NCBI GenBank assembly: GCA_937146725.1
Contig: CAKZRU010000142.1
Location: forward strand, 33,130-97,129
Source: an uncultured Myxococcales bacterium
GTDB taxonomy: Bacteria; Myxococcota_A; Bradymonadia; UBA7976; VGTA01
DNA length: 64,000 bases
Reading direction: 5' to 3'
A model generated the notes under the pieces. The model was not told the origin of the DNA. It saw nothing but the letters and a program-made list of their open reading frames with translations, and searched no databases. Of the stretch, positions 16,565 to 27,270 are shown one piece after another; position 1 is the first letter of the stretch, and each line of letters begins with the position of its first letter. The translations under genes were made by a program, and so were the position numbers.

Positions 16565-17788
16565 TTGAAGTTATTTGCTAAGACTCGTCTTAATCAGCAT
16601 AGCTTAAGTTTTGCTTTGCAACTGAGTATCTATAGCTGCTTGTTAGTCCCTTTGCTTATCCCTAAAATGAGCTTTGGTCAGTCATTAGAATCTGCATCCA
16701 ACTCCGTTGATGCTGTCGAAATGAATGTGCCCAAAACCTTATCTCGTACCCAACTTTCCCGACGCCTTCGAAAAATCTTAGCCGATGGAGAAAAGCTTAC
16801 GGTAACCCAGGTGACTGAAGGTATGCTCAAACTCATTGTGCAGGACTTAAGTTACCTAAAGGTAAAGCTCATCAATCCAATGGTGATTCGTGGTGTTATT
16901 CCCAAAGCGCCTCTCAGCGCAACAATGGCCTCATGGGCAGAATCTAGATTGAGCTCTTTAATACACCAAGAGAGCTCCATTATGCTTCGAGAGTGTATTT
17001 CTTGTAAACGTCAAGTCACTAAGGTTGATGAGCAACGCTTTGTATTTACTTATGGCAACTTACAAAACAATGAAAATTCATCTGTAAATACCGATACAAA
17101 ATTTCAGTCAGCTTTAGATATTACCCTGACTTGGTCAGCAAGCCGTATGATCATGATTGCACATGCGCGACTGCTTTCTGCACAAGGTGAATTACTATGG
17201 AATGAGTCATATCGATCGGGAGATTTTGGTGCGCTTGCCAAGCGTGGGATCGGTAATCAAAAAGACGAGACATCCATTGCTAAATATCAAAAGTTAGCCA
17301 CAATCCCTGATGACCAATTTTTAGATCTCAAAGAAATTGATTTTGGAGTCGCTCTCAGATCAGGTCAAGGAAGTACTAACAATGTACTCGCAAAAGTTGG
17401 AGCAGGCTATGGCGTATTTTTTGGGGGACAAGATCAATATCTTTTAATGCTCAAAGGAATGATGAGTTTTAATAATCTTTTCTTTACTGATGTTAAATTA
17501 GAATTTCGAAGGCGTTTAAGCGAGCTTTCAACCAGCACAATGGTAGCAACTCCAAGCATCAAGCAAAGAGCAATGCTCGCAAGTCAAGGTCTGTGGCTTA
17601 AAGCGATGTTAGGCATACCATTTTCACCGTTTATTACAGGAAAGTCTTTTGGTTTCGGCCTTCTTTACATGACGCCTTATCGAATTGGTATAGCCGGAAA
17701 TATGCTTTATGCTTTTGAATTTGATGAAAGAGAAGATCCGGCTCCTGGTGGTTTTGGAGCAGATTTAAACTTAGTGATTAACTTTTAA
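16565..17788 (+). CDS. probable outer-membrane protein with an N-terminal periplasmic domain
   Basis: A 407-residue protein starting at TTG, with a signal peptide (hydrophobic core about residues 17-36, cleavage after SFG). Residues about 55-220 include RECISCKRQVTKV, then FVFTYGN, SALDITLTWSASRMIMIAHA and GELLWNESY, a pattern like the FlgO/CsgG-type periplasmic domains that assemble at outer-membrane rings. From about residue 255 on, strand-like aromatic and Gly segments end in LNLVINF, a barrel-like C-terminal Phe. It lies 15 bp after the mini rod protein, so the pair may act together at the envelope. The assignment is tentative. Confidence 0.5.
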   Translation: MKLFAKTRLNQHSLSFALQLSIYSCLLVPLLIPKMSFGQSLESASNSVDAVEMNVPKTLSRTQLSRRLRKILADGEKLTVTQVTEGMLKLIVQDLSYLKVKLINPMVIRGVIPKAPLSATMASWAESRLSSLIHQESSIMLRECISCKRQVTKVDEQRFVFTYGNLQNNENSSVNTDTKFQSALDITLTWSASRMIMIAHARLLSAQGELLWNESYRSGDFGALAKRGIGNQKDETSIAKYQKLATIPDDQFLDLKEIDFGVALRSGQGSTNNVLAKVGAGYGVFFGGQDQYLLMLKGMMSFNNLFFTDVKLEFRRRLSELSTSTMVATPSIKQRAMLASQGLWLKAMLGIPFSPFITGKSFGFGLLYMTPYRIGIAGNMLYAFEFDEREDPAPGGFGADLNLVINF

Positions 17789-17815
17789 TCAAACTTGCTC
17801 AAAAGCGAGTTCAAG

Positions 17816-18904
17816 CTAACGTTCAAAAACTTGCCTCTGTCCATGGCATGCTAGAACAAGTCCTAGAGCAATAAAGACAGTCACCAATGAAGTTCCACCA
17901 TAACTCAAAATAGGAAGTGTTACTCCGGTCACCGGTAAAAGATTAAGAACCATCCCTACATTCATCATAATATGCCAAAAGAAAAAGGCAGCAATGCCCA
18001 AAGCTAAATGCTTACTAAAGCGATCCCGAGCCGTATAAACCGTATACATGATCGATAAGAGCAGAGCTAAATATAATAAAAGAGTAAAGGAGCTTCCTAA
18101 AAAACCATGTTCTTCAGCTAACTTGGCAAAAACAAAGTCGGTGTGATTTTCAGGTAAAAAACCTCCAGCCACCTGTGTACCTAAGCCCTTACCTTGACCG
18201 GTAAGCCCTCCGGAGCCTACACTTACTTGCGACTGATATGAATGCCAGCCGGCTCCAAGTTTATCGACTTTGCCATCAATTAAAGTCAAAATTCGTTCTT
18301 TTTGGTATCGTTTCAATAAAAATTGCCAAGCAATCGGCAGAAACATGACAGCTGCAATGATAAGACCGATTAAACTTTTACGATCAAAGCGTTCGATCAT
18401 ACACATACTTAAAGTAATTAACATAAGCATCAAAGTATGACCTAGGTCAGGCTCAATAAACACCAAGAACATCGGTAAGCCAATTAAGCTAGCAATGACC
18501 AAAATATCACTTAAAATATAGTTTGGCTTGGTATAACGCTGAAACCAAGCAGCTAAGGAAATAATTAAACCAAGCTTGGCAAGTTCAGAGGGTTGAAAGT
18601 TAAAAAAGCCTAGGTCGATCCAACGTCTAGAACCATTGACAACTTTTCCAATCAATAAAACTAATACAAGTAAGCTGTTCATTATAATATAAACGATTGG
18701 TGCTAAGCGTCTTAAGTAATGAAGATCAACCAACGAAAATATAATCATTATGGGGGTAGCAATACCAAACCACTTTAGCTGCTGAATATGCATATTGTTA
18801 ATGTGGGGCCCAACAGTACCCTCAAGGTTATAAATACTTAATGAACACAGTAAAAATAGAACAAAAAGTAACCCCCAATGTATACTTTGAGGCCGTCTAA
18901 ACAT
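17816..18904 (-). CDS. rodA: rod-shape determining SEDS glycosyltransferase RodA
   Basis: A 362-residue polytopic inner-membrane protein of the FtsW/RodA/SpoVE (SEDS) family. It polymerises lipid II glycan strands during side-wall elongation together with PBP2. Landmarks include NGSRRWIDLGFFNFQPSELAK, then FVFIEPDLGHT, the extracellular loop with GSGGLTGQGKG and LPENHTDFVFAKLAEE, and the C-terminal PVTGVTLPILSYGG. About ten TM helices are visible. The ATG has an AGGGA site. It is the last gene of the mreB-mreC-mrdA-rodA cluster, 81 bp after mrdA. Confidence 0.96.
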   Translation of the reverse strand: MFRRPQSIHWGLLFVLFLLCSLSIYNLEGTVGPHINNMHIQQLKWFGIATPIMIIFSLVDLHYLRRLAPIVYIIMNSLLVLVLLIGKVVNGSRRWIDLGFFNFQPSELAKLGLIISLAAWFQRYTKPNYILSDILVIASLIGLPMFLVFIEPDLGHTLMLMLITLSMCMIERFDRKSLIGLIIAAVMFLPIAWQFLLKRYQKERILTLIDGKVDKLGAGWHSYQSQVSVGSGGLTGQGKGLGTQVAGGFLPENHTDFVFAKLAEEHGFLGSSFTLLLYLALLLSIMYTVYTARDRFSKHLALGIAAFFFWHIMMNVGMVLNLLPVTGVTLPILSYGGTSLVTVFIALGLVLACHGQRQVFER

Positions 18905-18985
18905 GCTTCATCCCTGACTAAGTGTATATAATTAGCGTAAAGCTAACTCATCTAGCATAAAGCTAAATCATAACAAGATGTCTGA

Positions 18986-20890
18986 TTATAGACTACTCTG
19001 ATTCGAGCCTGCTTGATAAGGCTTAACATCAAGTCTGGCTTGAGTATCAAAGATTGGTTCAATTTCTTGATGGTATCCTTCAATGACTTTACGAGCAATT
19101 GGGGCTGCATCTTTGCCACCACTACCGCCGTGCTCTAAGAAAACAATCACTGTTAATCGCGGTGATTCATAAGGTGCAAAGCCGGCAAACCATGCATGAT
19201 CTCGATCTCGCCAACGTTGCTCTCTTTGCTTATGATTACCACGGATGATGGTCTTAACTTGAGCGGTACCGGTTTTACCCGCCACCTTGCCCATTGGTAC
19301 AGCGGCTCTATATCCGGTTGCTCGTTTAGGATCATTCACTGCACGTTCAAGAGATTTACGGATCATGTTAACATGATATGGGTTAGCCTCTAATCGCTTA
19401 ACCATCTCAGGATTGTAACGTTCTAAAATATCACCTTGTATATTTTGGCTATTGAGTAACAATTGAGGTCGATAAACAATACCATGATTAGCTAAAGCAC
19501 TAAAAGTTACAGCCATTTGTAATGGAGATGTTTGAACTGCACCTTGTCCAATCGCTGAACTCAAGCTTAGACCATGTTGAAAACCACCACGAGTATGCTG
19601 ATCGTGGTATTCTCGTGTAGGCACGATTCCTTTTGACTCGCCATTAAGCGTCAGCATTCTTTCACCGAGTCCAAAGTTTTTTGCATATTGTGCTAAGGTG
19701 TTGATCCCTAAACGCTCGCCGAGCTTATAAAAATAAACATCCGCAGAGGCAGCCATAGCACCGTTTAAGTCAACACGTCCATGGCCACTTAGCTTATGGC
19801 AGTGAAAAACACGATTGCCATACTCATAGGCACCTGGAGACTCAATGGGAAGTTCTGGATCAAGAATCCCTTCTTCCATAGCCGCAAGTGCAGTGACTAC
19901 TTTGTAAATAGAGCCAGGAAAAAATGAATGAACTGATTTATCGATCAAAGGCTTAAAGGGATTTTCATCTACTTTTTTCTTGATCGTTTTAGTTAATCTA
20001 CCAGACCAGACATTTGGGTCAAAGCTTGGTTTGGACACGCTACCCAAAAGCTCGCCTGTTCTAGGGTCCATGAGCACAATAGAGCCAGATTCATATCCAT
20101 CCAAAGCACGGTAGAGCATTGCCTGAACATGAGCATCAACACTTAAAACTAAATCTTGCCCACGAACTGCAGGCTTAAGATATGAGACTCTTTGACTCAC
20201 TTCTTGTGCCCAAAAGTCTGTCGATTTTTTGCCCTTCACATCAACAACATAACGTTCAACACCATGCTGTCCTTGCAATAGATGGTCGTATAATTTCTCA
20301 GCACCATAACGGCCGACCATTTGATTTGCAAAAATATTGCGTGTTTTAACTTCTTGAGCCGTTGGATTCCCCAAATAGCCAACTAGGTGGGCACCCACTT
20401 CACCCTCTGGATAAACTCTTTGGTATCTGACATTAACAGATAGTCCACCAAGCCGTGCACTTAATGCTTCAACAGCAGCAACTTGCGATCGACTTATATC
20501 GGTAGCGAGTTTGTGTTTGCTATGGCTTTTAGCATCGATAACATCAGATAACTCTAGTCGATCCAAAGCATCAAGTTCTAAAATCTCTGAAATCTGTTCT
20601 AAAAAGCTATGCTTATCTTTAACCCGTCTTGGAGATAAATAAACATCAAATGTCGGTTTATTTGTCGCAAGTATACGGCCTTTACGATCAAAGATTGTTC
20701 CACGATCAGCGATTAAGATATGATCTTTAGTATAGTTATCTTGAGCGATTTGACTATGATCTTCATACTCTAAAACTTGCAACTGTACTAAACGTAAAAT
20801 AAGTACAAATATTGCGGTTGTAAACATTAAGGAAATGCCAAATAGCCTCTGATTTTGATTGATTGAGGAGGCTTCTATAAATGTTGGCAT
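18986..20890 (-). CDS. mrdA: penicillin-binding protein 2 (elongation transpeptidase)
   Basis: A 634-residue class B PBP anchored by one N-terminal TM (about residues 18-40), with pedestal/dimerisation segments and a C-terminal transpeptidase domain that cross-links peptidoglycan of the side wall. Motifs: SxxK as S327-I-Y-K330 in FFPGSIYKV, SxN as SAD in MAASADVYFY (normal for PBP2-type enzymes), and KTG in VAGKTGTAQ near residue 540. It is paired with RodA downstream. The ribosome site AAGGAG is excellent. Beta-lactams such as mecillinam act on this class in other bacteria. Confidence 0.95.
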   Translation of the reverse strand: MPTFIEASSINQNQRLFGISLMFTTAIFVLILRLVQLQVLEYEDHSQIAQDNYTKDHILIADRGTIFDRKGRILATNKPTFDVYLSPRRVKDKHSFLEQISEILELDALDRLELSDVIDAKSHSKHKLATDISRSQVAAVEALSARLGGLSVNVRYQRVYPEGEVGAHLVGYLGNPTAQEVKTRNIFANQMVGRYGAEKLYDHLLQGQHGVERYVVDVKGKKSTDFWAQEVSQRVSYLKPAVRGQDLVLSVDAHVQAMLYRALDGYESGSIVLMDPRTGELLGSVSKPSFDPNVWSGRLTKTIKKKVDENPFKPLIDKSVHSFFPGSIYKVVTALAAMEEGILDPELPIESPGAYEYGNRVFHCHKLSGHGRVDLNGAMAASADVYFYKLGERLGINTLAQYAKNFGLGERMLTLNGESKGIVPTREYHDQHTRGGFQHGLSLSSAIGQGAVQTSPLQMAVTFSALANHGIVYRPQLLLNSQNIQGDILERYNPEMVKRLEANPYHVNMIRKSLERAVNDPKRATGYRAAVPMGKVAGKTGTAQVKTIIRGNHKQREQRWRDRDHAWFAGFAPYESPRLTVIVFLEHGGSGGKDAAPIARKVIEGYHQEIEPIFDTQARLDVKPYQAGSNQSSL

Positions 20891-21101
20891 TGACGCTCCT
20901 TAAAACTGACTAAAAAGAATACTTTAGTAAAAATTACAAGCTCGTTATGAGTCGTGAACTTAACAAAAAAGCACTTGTGAGCCAAGCCTATTTTCATAGA
21001 GAATATAATATTTTTTGCTGAATTATTTCAGGCATTTAACCTACGTACAGCAATCTGAAATACATACACCTACATATCATTACATTAAGTTAGTTGATAT
21101 A

Positions 21102-22052
21102 TTATGGGGATGATTTTTCTGTAATCTTGCTCAAATTTTTTTGAGCAGATGGAACTGAAATGATCGCGACTAAAGAAATGGAGCTTTTGTTTAGAGGAGA
21201 AGTAAGTAATGCTGACTGAAATAAACCATTTTCATCGATTTGAGCTTGTACAACCTCACCCACTGTTAAAGGACTAAGAGTCGGTATGGTAGCGATAGTT
21301 GAACTTTCTTTGCCAAAAGGTCGTTTTCGAACCAATAAAGCTCGCTCTCCAACAACTGCCGGCGTGACACGCTCTAAATATTTCAGTTCTATTGTGGCCT
21401 CTTCGTATCTTCCTGTATTTAATTTAATCGATCTGTTGCCCAGTCCAATCGCAACGCCTCTCACACCACTTTTTTCTAACACCACTTCAAAGCTAGACTG
21501 CTTACTCTCCACAGGAATCAGATTAAAACAGTCATTATTAATCTCTGAGATTTCTCCAATGAGTACTCCTTGGCTGACGACCAAGTCACCAGATTTAATT
21601 TTAAGTGTACTGTTCATCAGGCTACGCTTGAGCAAGCAGACTTGAGTGTGTGAATCAAGTGGATAAGCATGGCTAAGCTCAGCAAGTTCAAAGTTGGTCA
21701 CTCGTAAGGAGCGTAAAAAATTATTTAGCTTTTCAGCATCGTCAAGAAAGTTAAGTTTGCTCTGTAAATCTCTTAGCTTAATCTCTAAGCTTTCTCTTTC
21801 TTGCATGCATAACTTAACTTTAGTTTGCTCATTGGGCACTAACTTGACCTTTGATTCTGTGTTAGAGATCAAGTCTGTACTTTGGTTCTTCGCCGTGTCT
21901 AGCGAATCTAGCTCAGTCAATGGATGATTAGATTGGGAATAGCCTATAAAAACACCTAGGCCAATCCATATTAGGGCCAAACTAATGTGCTTTAGCCAAA
22001 CGCGTGTTAAAGAGGATGAAGGAACATAAGCCGATTGGGATCTAAACATCAT
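21102..22052 (-). CDS. mreC: rod-shape determining protein MreC
   Basis: A 316-residue bitopic envelope protein. It has a TM at about residues 20-40, a Glu/Lys/Leu coiled coil at about 75-115 and a beta-rich periplasmic domain (about 120-300). That domain contains the family-like stretch SGDLVVSQGVLIGEISEIN and RPFGKESSTIATIPTLSPLTVGEVVQAQIDENGLFQSALL. MreC links the cytoplasmic MreB filaments to PBP2. It follows mreB by 60 bp. The normal partner mreD should come next, but a 211-bp gap leads straight to mrdA. Confidence 0.88.
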   Translation of the reverse strand: MMFRSQSAYVPSSSLTRVWLKHISLALIWIGLGVFIGYSQSNHPLTELDSLDTAKNQSTDLISNTESKVKLVPNEQTKVKLCMQERESLEIKLRDLQSKLNFLDDAEKLNNFLRSLRVTNFELAELSHAYPLDSHTQVCLLKRSLMNSTLKIKSGDLVVSQGVLIGEISEINNDCFNLIPVESKQSSFEVVLEKSGVRGVAIGLGNRSIKLNTGRYEEATIELKYLERVTPAVVGERALLVRKRPFGKESSTIATIPTLSPLTVGEVVQAQIDENGLFQSALLTSPLNKSSISLVAIISVPSAQKNLSKITEKSSP

Positions 22053-22065
22053 CTCATTCTACTCA

Positions 22066-22096
22066 ATAAAAACTTTTCATCATAAAAACTTTTCAT
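22066..22096. repeat. tandem duplication (about 15-16 bp) between mreB and mreC
   Basis: Two adjacent copies of ATAAAAACTTTTCAT fill most of the gap between the end of mreB and the start of mreC. It is one of several such short duplications at gene boundaries in this window. Confidence 0.85.
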
Positions 22097-22112
22097 GAGT
22101 ATGGAAAAGCGA

Positions 22113-23132
<1,020 letters not shown>

Positions 23133-23174
23133 TTACCTCTACTAATAGCGAAATTGAATCGCTAGTCCCAATTT

Positions 23175-23213
23175 AAGATCCCGAGTAAAGATCCCGAGTA
23201 AAGATCCCGAGCT
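23175..23213. repeat. three tandem 13-bp repeats upstream of mreB
   Basis: Three head-to-tail copies of AAGATCCCGAGTA (the last ends GCT) lie 46-84 bp before the mreB ATG, inside its leader or promoter region. They could be binding sites or a simple slippage product. Confidence 0.88.
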
Positions 23214-23248
23214 AAGAGTTCATCAAAGAATGTGTTTAGAACGAATCT

Positions 23249-25126
23249 CTAACCATTGCAAGGGGGTAAAATACAAGCCTTCTCAGGTAAGTTCGCAGGT
23301 GGTGGACGATCATCACAGCTTAAGGCGACCGCAAGATCAGGTGCCCAAGTAAATTCGTTAAACTGAAGCTCACCAACATGCTGGGCAATTCCGCATTGAT
23401 TATAGGTACGTACTTCAGCACTTCTTATCCAGCGAGTTGTTTGGCGATAGAAGATACCAAACTTACCACGTGGAATGAAGCCACTGAAGCTCTGCGTAAT
23501 AGAGTCTTGATTAGAGCTTGAAAGAGTTAAGTTTTGAGCAACGTTTTCTGATTCGCTGATAACTTGATTACTTGCTTCACTCTCACTTAAGTTCCAAGTT
23601 CTATTACTGCTAAGGCTTTCACTGTCACTGAGAGACCGGCTAGAACGAGAGCTTAATGCATAGCTGTTATTAATGCTTTGTCCTCGTGCTTCGGTGCTTG
23701 AACTACCAAAAGATCGAGAGTCATTGCTTGAGCCGGAAGATGAGTAACCACGCTCTTGGCGAGTACTTGTAGACATGCCCATTGAATCGCCGGCGCGTCC
23801 ACCAGCTTTGACGCCCACTGATGTTGTGACCTTACCGGAAGCCTTTGCTAAAAAGGGAACAGAACCCTCTGCAGAAGCGCTGACAGTATTTTTCCAACTA
23901 CCACTACCGTAAATATCACTCATAGTGTCGGCATACTCGGAGTTGCTTTGGCCTTCACTCATGTTCCAAGCCCAAGATTCGCCATCACTTTCAGAAAAGT
24001 TAATATTATTTGATTCGCTCTGATTATAGTTCACGTTCATTGACTCAGAGATAAACTCTTCCTCAGAAAGACTACTTCCTAAAGTTCGGCTACTTGTTTG
24101 TCCTTCTGAGACGCCTTCTCGCCAGCTGCGATTTAAGCTTTGTCCGGATGAGCGTAACCAATTTTGACTGACAGTAACGCTTACTGTTTTTTGACGATAC
24201 TCTGACTTGGTTTCAGAATATGAAACTCGGGTACTGATACTTCCCGGAATACAACCGCTCACCGGCATGGGTTCATAGCGCTCAGCAACCAAGCGCTTGC
24301 CGTCATATACGATTTCTAGTGGACGATGCACCGTCAAAGGTAGGGCTGTTTCTGCGCTGTTGCCTTCGGCATCATAGGCAATGACCTTGATCGAAGTGAC
24401 ATAAAACTGCTCACCCTCGGGTACGGGATTAAAGAATAATGGTTCACTTTCACCAATAAAATCCTCGGCGACCGGAGAAGCAAAGTCATGATTAAAAGTT
24501 GTCACACCGGTTACATCGTTAATTTGACCAATTTTATATTCGAAACGAACCGGAGTTAAACCAACAGCTTTAACGCCAAGCCGATAAGCAATGCCCTGTA
24601 AAGCTCTTATCGCAGGAGCACCGCAATCTGCAAAAAGTGGTTGTAGTTCGGTGATTTCAATTGAAGGGCCAACACTGAGTTGAAAGTTTTTAGGCTGTAG
24701 ATCGACATAGTTATCACCATTATCATCGGAAACAACCGCACGAATCATGCCGTAAAATTGACCGGGACGTCCGCTGGTAATGAAAGGGTTTTTAAAGGGT
24801 CCAAAGCGACTAATTCTCAGTCTTTGAACATCTTGCCCCTTCCAGTTTACATCAGCCTCAATAATTGGCTGAAATGACATGGAGACTTCTTCACGATTTC
24901 CACGATCATCGGTAAATACTCCATCAAAGTGAATATAGTTATGCTGATAAATCTCATCAGAGAAGTTTTTACCATAAAGGTATAAGCTTTCCCCCACTAC
25001 AATTTCCTGTTGACCTAACTCAAGAACAATAGGTGCATTTGGATCTCTCTCTTGTTCTGTTGAACAGGCAGTCGTCAGCATAAAGAGTGCAGAAACCACA
25101 GCAATAAAGATTGAATGATTTTTCAT
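23249..25126 (-). CDS. Ser/Asn-rich lipoprotein, paralogue of the upstream gene
   Basis: A 625-residue lipoprotein (lipobox LTTAC, Cys21). After an N-terminal IPT/TIG-like region (LELGQQEIVVGESLYLYGKN) come further beta-rich segments with paired Cys (DCGAPA, SGCIPG). Residues about 300-560 form a long stretch dominated by Ser, Asn, Glu and Gly in alternating polar patterns. The C-terminus is conserved: FSGFIPRGKFGIFYRQTTRW, EVRTYNQCGI, WAPDLA and a Cys/Pro tail. It lies 18 bp after a paralogue with the same architecture. Function unknown; the Ser-rich alternating region resembles the pore-forming stretch of aerolysin/ETX-type proteins, which is a hypothesis. Confidence 0.7.
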   Translation of the reverse strand: MKNHSIFIAVVSALFMLTTACSTEQERDPNAPIVLELGQQEIVVGESLYLYGKNFSDEIYQHNYIHFDGVFTDDRGNREEVSMSFQPIIEADVNWKGQDVQRLRISRFGPFKNPFITSGRPGQFYGMIRAVVSDDNGDNYVDLQPKNFQLSVGPSIEITELQPLFADCGAPAIRALQGIAYRLGVKAVGLTPVRFEYKIGQINDVTGVTTFNHDFASPVAEDFIGESEPLFFNPVPEGEQFYVTSIKVIAYDAEGNSAETALPLTVHRPLEIVYDGKRLVAERYEPMPVSGCIPGSISTRVSYSETKSEYRQKTVSVTVSQNWLRSSGQSLNRSWREGVSEGQTSSRTLGSSLSEEEFISESMNVNYNQSESNNINFSESDGESWAWNMSEGQSNSEYADTMSDIYGSGSWKNTVSASAEGSVPFLAKASGKVTTSVGVKAGGRAGDSMGMSTSTRQERGYSSSGSSNDSRSFGSSSTEARGQSINNSYALSSRSSRSLSDSESLSSNRTWNLSESEASNQVISESENVAQNLTLSSSNQDSITQSFSGFIPRGKFGIFYRQTTRWIRSAEVRTYNQCGIAQHVGELQFNEFTWAPDLAVALSCDDRPPPANLPEKACILPPCNG

Positions 25127-25144
25127 AGCCTCTTGCTCCTTTTC

Positions 25145-27094
25145 TTATTCGCCACAAGGCGAGATCAAACAACGAGCACTAGGCAAGTTAGATGGAGGAG
25201 GACTCACATCACAGTTTTCACCAATGGCAAGATCTGGTGCCCAGTCCCACTCATTGAATAAAAGCTCACCCATGTGGCTACCGATACCACAGAGGTCATA
25301 ACTAATGACTTCTGCGCGCCTAACCCAACGAGTTGTTTGTCGGTAGAAAATACCATAGCGGCCGCGTGGGATATAGCCTGAAAAGCTTTGTGAAATCGCT
25401 TTAGATTCAGAGCTTACCATAGAGTTGCTAATCGATTCGCTATTGCCAGTACTAGCAACCTCATTGATAGAAGTACTCTCACTAAAGTCCCAAGTACGAG
25501 TACTGCTCATCCCTTCGGTATTGGTTTCGCTGTTATTTTGAGTTTTACCAAGGGTATAAGTACCATTAAGACTTGAAGTTCGTCCTTCGCTCATGGCACT
25601 CCCAAAACCTCTTGATTCACTGCTACTGCCTGACATGGAATAGCCACGATTGGTGCTAGTGCTTTGACGGGTACCTTCGGTGTTACCACGGCTTGTACCA
25701 GCGGTCACTCCTACTGTTGTTTCAACAGAACCACTTACTTTGGCAAAGCCTGGTACAGAGCCTTCGCCGCTTACGCCAACACCAACACTACCACTTGCTT
25801 CACCATAAACCGACTGAACCCGACTTTCATATTCATCTTGGCTTTCACCTTCGGACATATTCCAGCCCCAACCCTCACCATCGGTCGTTGAGAAATTAAC
25901 ATTGTTAGATTCATTTTGCGTGTAGCTTTCACCAAAGCCTTCGCTTAAGCTCTCATATTCAGAGTTTGAAGCTCCAACGCTTACGCTTCGGCTTTCACCA
26001 ACAGCAATGCCCTCGCTCATGTTCTGTGAAAGAGTACGACCCTCAGAGTTTGACCAACTATTGCTCACGGTCATTGATACGCTTTGCGTACGGGTTTCTA
26101 CTGTGCTTTCGCTGTAGCTTACTTGGTTGCCAACACTACCAGGAATACAGCCCGAAACCGGCACGGGTTCATAGCGTTCTGCTAACTCATAGCGGCCGTC
26201 ATATTTAACTTCTAAAGGGCGGTGAACACTAATTGGCAGAGCTGTTTCAACAAAGTTACCTTCTTTGTCATAAGCCACAACTCTAATGCCACTTACATAG
26301 GATTGTTGATCTTGAGGAATCGCATTAAAGACAATGATCTCAGCGCTTTCGCCCACAGCATCTTCAGCGGTTGGCTGATCAGTATCAAAGTCATGAACAA
26401 AGCGACTGATTGAATCAACATTGTTGACTTGAGAGAACTCATATTCAAAGCGAACTGCTTGAATACCGGTGGTGCTTACCTTCATCCGATAGGGAATACC
26501 AGGTAATACGCGCACAGCGGGTGCACCACAATCGGCGTTAAAGGGCTCTAATCTATCAATGATGACCGAAGGATTAACCTGTAGATTGATTCTTTGTGCT
26601 GGGCCTTCCTCTACAGTACCATCATTATGATAATTCATGACCCGAACGGAGCCGGAAAAAGTCCCATGACGAGCATCCCCGGTAAATGGGTTTTTGAAGG
26701 GCCCAAAACGTGACCAGGTCAGAATGTGCCGTCCATCCTCACCAATTTCTTTGCCTCCAAAGAATGGAGTCACGCCAAAATCGACTGCACTGACTCGGCC
26801 AAATTGATCTACAAAACTACCGCTAAAGTATAGACGAGAGCTACCCTCATCTTCTTTTAGAAAGTTACGACCGTAAAACTCTAGGGTCTGACCAACAACA
26901 ACAACCGCTTGTGAAGTAGCTTCAACAACGGGGGCAACCTGGTCGACTTCTTCAACTTCACCGCAACCTGTAAAGCAAGTTAAGCCGGTGAGCAAACTTC
27001 CACAAATAACAGATTTTAGCCAAGCATTTCCGAGACTTGATGAAATGGCATCACTAAGACCAAGCTGTTTATTTGGTGTTTTTTTAAACAGCAT
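25145..27094 (-). CDS. Ser/Asn-rich lipoprotein, first of a tandem pair
   Basis: A 649-residue lipoprotein. A signal sequence with a long n-region ends at the lipobox FTGC (Cys44). The layout matches the downstream paralogue: a TIG-like GQTLEFYGRNF near residue 67, FGPFKNPFTG, DCGAPAVRVLPGIPYRM, then SGCIPGSVGNQVSYSES opening a Ser/Asn/Glu-rich alternating stretch. A Gly/Val patch follows (GSVGVGVSGEGSVPGFAKVSG), then the conserved end YIPRGRYGIFYRQTTRWVRR. An AGGAGG site sits 5 bp before the ATG. The pair probably arose by duplication and is likely co-transcribed. Exposed on the outer membrane by inference. Confidence 0.7.
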   Translation of the reverse strand: MLFKKTPNKQLGLSDAISSSLGNAWLKSVICGSLLTGLTCFTGCGEVEEVDQVAPVVEATSQAVVVVGQTLEFYGRNFLKEDEGSSRLYFSGSFVDQFGRVSAVDFGVTPFFGGKEIGEDGRHILTWSRFGPFKNPFTGDARHGTFSGSVRVMNYHNDGTVEEGPAQRINLQVNPSVIIDRLEPFNADCGAPAVRVLPGIPYRMKVSTTGIQAVRFEYEFSQVNNVDSISRFVHDFDTDQPTAEDAVGESAEIIVFNAIPQDQQSYVSGIRVVAYDKEGNFVETALPISVHRPLEVKYDGRYELAERYEPVPVSGCIPGSVGNQVSYSESTVETRTQSVSMTVSNSWSNSEGRTLSQNMSEGIAVGESRSVSVGASNSEYESLSEGFGESYTQNESNNVNFSTTDGEGWGWNMSEGESQDEYESRVQSVYGEASGSVGVGVSGEGSVPGFAKVSGSVETTVGVTAGTSRGNTEGTRQSTSTNRGYSMSGSSSESRGFGSAMSEGRTSSLNGTYTLGKTQNNSETNTEGMSSTRTWDFSESTSINEVASTGNSESISNSMVSSESKAISQSFSGYIPRGRYGIFYRQTTRWVRRAEVISYDLCGIGSHMGELLFNEWDWAPDLAIGENCDVSPPPSNLPSARCLISPCGE

Positions 27095-27270
27095 ACAAAC
27101 CTCCTACCTCTAGATTAGAGAAAATTAAGCTTCTGTTATCTTAACAGAAAAGGCGGTTCAATACTAGTTTAAGTCTAAGATTTTTAAGTCTTTAATCTTG
27201 ATTCTTTTTAATGAGATAAATCGACTTGTGTGGACGATTAAAACGCTTGCTAAAAAGCGAGTACACTCAC

